DNA of 52,174 nt, from assembly GCA_015680685.1 (NCBI GenBank), contig MNCI01037865.1:3974-56147 (forward strand). Reading direction: 5' to 3'. Under the pieces are notes generated by a model. That model was not told the origin of the DNA and made no database searches. It was given only the letters and a program-made list of their open reading frames with translations. Each line of letters opens with the position of its first letter. Position 1 is the stretch's first letter. Below, one piece after another: positions 46,600 to 52,174 of the stretch. A program made the translations under genes and the position numbers. This DNA is from Gnetum montanum. Taxonomy: Eukaryota > Streptophyta > Gnetopsida > Gnetales > Gnetaceae.

Positions 46600-49170
46600 T
46601 TTCTTAGTTTCTACGCATGAAATAGGAAGTACTTGTAAACTTGATTTGGAATTGCAAGCGAGAATTCGAAATACTTTTGATAGTGATACACCTCGCATTT
46701 TCCACTCTCACACCTCACATTTTCCACTTTCACATGTCACCAACGGCTCTCCGATATCGCATTCTTAATTTAGCTAAAAAATTACACAGCTGCTATAGTT
46801 CTACTGTCGGATCGACCAGAGGCTTTACGAACGAAATAAATTTGAAATTTCAACAGATCGAAAATTTTTAACCTTGTTACCAAACATCCTGCTGCAATAA
46901 CGATAGAATCAGCGACAGCATTTTCCACAGGAAATGAAAAATGACGACAGACAGAGTCATACTTTACTGATTCATTGGTTGGTCTCCACCTTTCGCCGGT
47001 TCGAGTACGGGATTTGAAAAACTTTTAGTTTGGGATGTATGATAAAATGTCATTGTTTCTATGAAATTGAAATTTTATAGCATTTTACACCCTCTCATTT
47101 ATTATACATATTATAAGTTTTCAAAATACGATTAAGAAAAATACCAGGAACTTGCACTAAATGTGTTTCATTGATTCTGATATTAAAAATTCTATTTCAT
47201 ACATGATTTAGAAAAAAGTTACCCACTGAATCTTGGCAGAAAGAAAAAAAAAGTTTGCATGATCTCTCCAATGTTAATGATTGCTAAAATTTTTTCTTTT
47301 AGTTATAATAAACAGTAAACAAAAGCTAAAAAGCTTAATTAATACACTAAAACATTTTAAGTGTATGCACACTCAATTGTTATCAAATGTAAATCATGTA
47401 GAAACACATCCTCTCCATTACGATTTTCAATGTTAATTAGAATGTTAGTTATATTATTGGTACTAGTAATTGCCTATAGTTATAATGTAAGTATCCTTAT
47501 TGAAAAACCAACAATGATCAAGTAATATTTCTGCTAATTTATTAATAATGAATTATTGTAAAGTACAATACCAAAACCACCATCTATTTGAGGTACTTTA
47601 TCTCTCCTTTTACCTCTCCCTAATTTTTACTTAATGAGAGTGATCCAAAGGGTATGCCAACGTTGTAGTTATATGCAATTATTTATGTAAATTACACCTC
47701 ATAGTGTATCTAGCTATAGTACAAAAATTGAAGTGTAACCTAATTGCGTAGGTTTACAATGCAATCTTTTTGCAGTGTTTTGATCTTAGTAATGCTAGTA
47801 TTTTCCTTTGTAAAATCATATGAAGGGCTTAAATTTTAAAGAAATAATAGCTACAATAACTGAAGAAAAGGTACTCCAACCAATCAATCACACACATTAA
47901 AAAGTATTAAGTTTTGCATGTGACAAAAATGCAAACATTAAGGTAGATATTGAGTAGTGAGAATTTTATAAGAGCCTAGTATGTATTTTATTTTGAGATC
48001 TTATGTTTTCAAAGAAACTTTAGTTCTAATTAGGGAGACAATGATGCCTAAGCACATTGCCAAGTTATATAAGCTAACTTACATATGGATAGCTCACATC
48101 ATCACATTGTGTAGTTGGTAACACAACCCTTGCCCATCATTAATTTGAAAAATTCAAAGCAAAACATTTGTAACAACTAAGAGCAAACTTCAAACTATAA
48201 CTAGCATACTCAACCCCATGCACTATGCATTAACCAACCATAGAAGTGAGTTCCACACTAAATCTAAATGAACTCTCTATTGATAATTCATAAAAACTTC
48301 CTTTTGTGATGAAAAAAATTTTATGCAAATAACTTGCAATTATTACCTTACCTTGTAAAGCATATGACAACCCCTTTAATTGAACTTGCATTTTTCTAGG
48401 AAAAAATGAAGCTAATAATTAAGTAGTTTTACCACTTATCCATACCAAACTTAAAAGTAAGCATTCTAACCTAAGAAACTAGTACCTTACCATCATTCCA
48501 AATGATGCCCTGTGGAACATTACACAAAAGGAATGTACATATATATGTCTAGATATAGGGTAGCATATTGTAAGAACATATTTTAAAGATAAAAAAATAT
48601 AGATAACATTTTTGAAAATAAAAATAGTGCTACTAAAAGGTACAGTAAAAAAATGGAAATAACTTTCATGAATGTTGGATCATTTCATTCATATGATCCA
48701 ACTTCAGGACTATCATATCTATTACTTGTAATTGTTATCCCTCAATCATTTCAGTCTTTTATGATTACGCTTGCTAATGATAGATAGTACATTGCAAAGC
48801 TACTGTTACAAAGAACACTTCATATTTTCAAAACTCAAAATACAGAGACTCAATAAAATTTCCCGGTTTGAATTCGGTAACAATGTTTTAAGCAACTCTC
48901 ACAGCAATGCTCATGGTTATCCGTCTTACAATTCCCTGTCGGGATGGGACAGCATTTTACTTCACAGCCATTCAAACTTGCAAAATGTTCATGCCCATCT
49001 CATAACACGGTTCCTATTGATCATGAACCATGCATTAATTACAGGACTGTAGGACAGATAGCCACGTTACGGACGGACACGACAGGCAAGCATGATTCTC
49101 TATTAATCTAGTATTATAAAATATTGGTTCATCGCTTTGACCAGTGCAACGGACGAGAGTCACTGCAGAA
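46600..49170. repeat. Diverged duplicate of the 29.5-32.2 kb segment
   Basis: Blocks in the same order and orientation: oxidase exon 1 (46689-46800 with 29537-29640), TTTTCCACAGG upstream of it (near 46925 with 29700), AAATGGAAATAAC...TTCATTCA (48650 with 30250) and AGCATGATTCT...CCAGTGCAACGGAC (49090-49160 with 32108-32190). Spacing differs: this copy has about 1.5 kb extra before the third block, while the other has the LOG relic before the fourth. No gene is visible in the rest. Confidence 0.6.
46689..46800 (-). pseudogene. Relic of an L-gulonolactone-oxidase-like exon 1
   Basis: The minus strand reads ECDIGEPLVTCESGKCEV, matching CDIGAPLAKCGKGKCEV of the larger pseudogene at 27410-29664, and is then cut by TGA. 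Upstream stops interrupt the signal-peptide region. A 23-base unit (CCTCGCATTTTCCACTCTCA and its CCTCACATTTTCCACTTTCA copy, plus strand) is tandemly duplicated here. Nothing else of the gene is recognisable. Confidence 0.7.
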
Positions 49171-49588
49171 AACTTAATATTGGTTCATGAACTTAATATC
49201 AAAACTTACTGTATCATTTACTTACCTATTGCATATATTTTGATTTCAGCCATTTCATTTTGGGAATGTATTTGTAACTTTATCGTACTTAGAAACCAAT
49301 CAGGAGTATTTCCAAGGAGCTTCATTGCCATATATATATATATAACGTGTAAGATACAAGATACAATGCTTAAGCAATGAGATCAATTAAAATGCTTAAC
49401 ATTTAAAATGATGGATGGTTTGTAAGATTATAGTGCTTTTATGTCACAATGAGTATGAAAGAGTGGGAAATTATGAACTATTCTCAAAATAGATTATATG
49501 AACGAATGGATGCCATATGGAGAATAAATACAAGCACATATCAACAATGCATCCACGAGGAAATGTTTTGTATTTTCCTCTTCTTTCC

Positions 49589-49672
49589 TGTAAAGATTTT
49601 ATAATAATAAGAAAGCATTTTTTCATCATNGTGTAAAGATTTTATAATAATAAGAAAGCATTTTTTCATCAT
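49589..49672. repeat. 41-bp duplication around an N, likely assembly join
   Basis: The bases at 49589-49629 are repeated exactly at 49632-49672, with a single N and a G between. This is the only ambiguous base in the window. Exact identity beside an N suggests an unmerged overlap at a gap rather than biology. Confidence 0.85.
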
Positions 49673-49770
49673 AGTACAGAGATATTTTGTGTAGGAGACA
49701 TCATATACGTTTTTATAGCTTACAAAGGGAAAATGTTACAGTATGGTAGGATTACACACACTTGAAGCTT

Positions 49771-51338
49771 TTATTTCATCGCGAGAAATCGGTCAATTTC
49801 ACCATTTTTGTTATACGCATCAATAATCTTCTTGGAATATGAAGGAATGTGCATTTTTGCTCTATGCATAAAAGAGAAGTATTTCAGGCATTGGAAATTT
49901 CAACTATTAAGATAAACTATAAAAATCTCCATGAAATCAAATGCATAGAAAAAACTTTTACCTCTTCTCTCCCCATGCACGATATACATGCAAATAGTTT
50001 CTTATGGTATGATAGTCAAGAGAATACCGACCAAACTCTAGGCCTTTCGGTCCAACCTACAACAAAGAAAGAAATTTCTAGCATGTTATAGTTTGAAAGC
50101 AAGAAATTATCAAGTTGAGACCAAGTGAAAGCCCAAAAGCTCACCATGTTCAGAAGAAACGCAATCAGGTTCCCAAGAAACCTTGGAACACGCATGGAAC
50201 TTTTCTTCCCTATAGCAAGGATCAATTGCACTTGTCAATATCAAGGTTTAATTTTTAAGAAGTGTAATGGTAATATCTTGCATCAGCCTTCAGGGGAAAA
50301 GCTTCTCAATTTTCCTATGACACTAATACATGTCAATTGAATGGCCGCTTAGATGGTTTGGAGATGTGCAAAGAAGATCACACAAGAAATCCACTGAAAT
50401 GAAGATTAAAGAAGACAGGGAGAAAATGATCGAAGATGATATGAAGAAAGTGCAAGTAAACAAAGATCTAGCTTTTCATAGAGGGAAATGGTGAAAAAGA
50501 ACTCATGTAGGCAACCCCATTTTGTTGGGACAAGGCTAGGATGATGACGCTGACAATGACAATGACGATGACTAATTTGTGCCAATTGCATAACGTATGG
50601 AATATAGGTTCAACTTGCACTTTGTGACACTGAGACATGCCAATGAAATACGAAATAAACCTTTCGGCCTGCCACTTCAGTCCCATGGTATGAAGATAAC
50701 TTCAGATTCATCTCAGGAAGGACAGCAAATGTGGGAAGTATAACCAAATAACAGTAAAGAAAGTTGATCTTAAAACTGATGGAATAAGAGTAATATTCCT
50801 ATGCAGTCACTTCACTCACTGAAATTTTTTGTGTGCATTTGACTGTCTTGTATGTTGTCAGATTCCTTTGACATGAGAAAGAGAAAGATGCATGTCTTAC
50901 CTTCTTTTGCAGTCATCTTAGCTTCATCATCAGACTTGACTGTTTGCATGACAAATGGATGACGCTTACCCTGTTCGATGGTAGAAGTCAGCATTACTGG
51001 TCAAGAGTTAAACAAGCAATGAACTGATATTGTAGAAACAAATATTCAAAACTTTATTTTCAAAATTTACAAGATAACTGAGAGCCTACAACAAGTTTTA
51101 TAATACCTTGCTGACAGGTGGGGTGACTTCTAGAAGATGTCGAACCAGATTGAACATCTCTCGACCACGTTCATTTCTGCTTATTTTGAATGAGAATGAA
51201 GCATTTATGCATTAAAAAAATGTTCATGCATAAAAAATGCACAAAATTGTAATCTGACCTAATGGTAATATATTGGGGATGTTGAGCCATGCTTATTCCT
51301 GGGTACTTTGGTACACCCATATAACCAACAACCAGATC
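49771..51338 (-). CDS. HCAR: 7-hydroxymethyl chlorophyll a reductase, 3' six exons (partial)
   Basis: HCAR is a chloroplast stromal iron-sulfur flavoprotein that uses ferredoxin to reduce 7-hydroxymethyl chlorophyll a to chlorophyll a, in the chlorophyll cycle and chlorophyll b breakdown. Exons, in order: 51338-51259, 51176-51107, 50970-50901, 50209-50145, 50056-49962, 49861-49771 (TAA stop). All introns are GT-AG and the joined 471 bases stay in frame. Visible motifs of the C-terminal FrhB-type domain: DLVVGYMGVPKYPGISM, HPQYITIRNERGREM, VPRFLGNLIAFLLNMVG, GPKGLEFGRYSLDYHTIRNY and the end IPSYSKKIIDAYNKNG. The Fe-S cysteines and flavin site lie in upstream exons outside the window; the preceding intron is at least 836 bases. 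The third visible intron carries an antisense LINE tail. Identification is from remembered family features; intact frame and splice sites suggest a working gene. Confidence 0.88.
50340..50577 (+). mobile_element. RTE-type LINE 3' tail within an HCAR intron
   Basis: Starts RWFGDVQRRSHKKS (for RLRWFGHVQRRP), then a Lys/Glu-rich stretch (KIKEDREKMIEDDMKKVQ), GNP-like end, TTTTGTTGGGACAAGGCTAG and a GATGAC/AATGAC microsatellite tail. The element is 5'-truncated, as is usual for LINEs. CAATTG occurs at both sides (50332 and 50583) as a possible short target duplication. It is antisense to HCAR and away from the splice sites. Confidence 0.75.
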
Positions 51339-52174
51339 CTGCAATATTCTTTTAGCACAAATTTCCGTCAGTGCTCCATAACAAGTTGAAATGGCATTGA
51401 CGGTAACAAACCCAATCTGGTATTCTGATTTGACCATTTCAATTCGTTGTTACTGTAACAACTATGTACTGGAGAAAACCTATTATGCAAAAATTTCTAA
51501 AACCTTTGGCATTATTTCTTATCAATTTCAACATTCTTAAACCATTTTAAACAAAGGGATGTCATTTCAGAATCTCAATCGTTTCCCTTCAATCGTGAGC
51601 TAACAGTAATCTTTTAAACCATTGGTGCATCCACAGCACAGAGCTCAATTAAACTCAGGTGCAAATTTTAGTGGTAACGCAAATTCGGAGCTTAATTTCA
51701 AATTTTAAATATATATTAGCCAAAGAAACACCTATGACCTTACAAATCCCAACATAGTCAATGTATTGCTGCTTTATCACTAGATTATCCCTAGACTCTA
51801 ACAATGAAATAAGAAGTATCATCACTTTTGCTTCACTTGAAATTTCCATTCCAATTGTCCATCTGAGTAACAACGGTATTAAAGCATGGAAGATAAACAA
51901 GTATTAAATCATTCGCACCTAGTTTCAACCTATGCAATCTCCAATGCAAAAGGCTGCAAATTCTGTCTTCACCTAATACAATGACGGCAAACTTTCCACA
52001 AACTGTGCGCAGCAGTTTCTTGCTGCAGGTTTGTAAGAATTGAATTATCTAAATGTCCATGCATGAATACCACAAGGTTTCAAACCCTTCAAAGGCTGCA
52101 CTGGTCCCCTATATAAGCAACCCAAAATGTCATTCATACAAAAGATCTTCAACCTTGATCCTCCAAAGCTTATA
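51339..52174 (-). other. HCAR intron sequence running off the window
   Basis: The expected preceding exon (ending just before DLVVGYMG) is not seen anywhere here, so the stretch is read as intron. No repeat or other gene is recognised. Confidence 0.55.

Overview
The window looks like repeat-rich nuclear DNA of a large-genome seed plant. A gymnosperm is my inference from the low gene density, the old and decayed Ty3/gypsy elements and the long AT-rich spacers; nothing here proves the lineage. Spliceosomal introns, a P-class PPR gene, a chlorophyll-cycle gene, an L-gulonolactone-oxidase relic and a LOG-type cytokinin relic all point to a land plant. I found no CRISPR array, prokaryotic operon or rRNA.

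Layout. 1-3.3 kb: 5' part of a minus-strand Ty3/gypsy (Tat-like) element with gag, a PBS-like site and an LTR, next to a striking cluster of GCGTA/TACGC words. 3.5-18.4 kb: two consecutive Athila-type elements. The first keeps a recognisable minus-strand gag-protease-RT-RNase H-integrase. The second is reduced to LTRs around an RTE-type LINE fragment. In both, the two LTRs face each other in inverted orientation instead of being direct repeats. 18.4-20.3 kb: unassigned AT-rich DNA. 20.35-26.89 kb and 32.30-38.72 kb: two full-length minus-strand copies of one LTR-retrotransposon family (about 585-590 bp LTRs, initiator-tRNA-Met PBS, polypurine tract, perfect 5-bp target duplications) whose roughly 5.3 kb interiors have no recognisable protein domain, i.e. 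LARD-like non-autonomous elements.

Between the two LARDs sits a gene-derived island: a GC-rich, nearly full-length but broken L-gulonolactone-oxidase-like gene (27.4-29.7 kb, minus) and a broken four-exon LOG cytokinin-activating-enzyme gene (30.8-31.5 kb, minus). 38.7-44.3 kb: another RTE fragment, then an intact intronless 571-residue PPR gene (minus). 44.3-46.6 kb: spacer with three tRNA-derived, SINE-like patches. 46.6-49.2 kb: a degraded duplicate of the 29.5-32.2 kb segment, including a short relic of the same oxidase exon 1. 49.8-51.3 kb: the last six exons of a 7-hydroxymethyl chlorophyll a reductase (HCAR) gene (minus), intact in frame; the rest of that gene lies beyond the right edge.

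The apparently functional genes are the PPR protein and HCAR. They are not an operon; any link is only that both probably serve organelles. Most of the rest is transposon biology and gene decay. The observations most worth a second look are the inverted-LTR Athila pair, the GCGTA cluster, the leader swap between the two LARD copies and the diverged segmental duplication.
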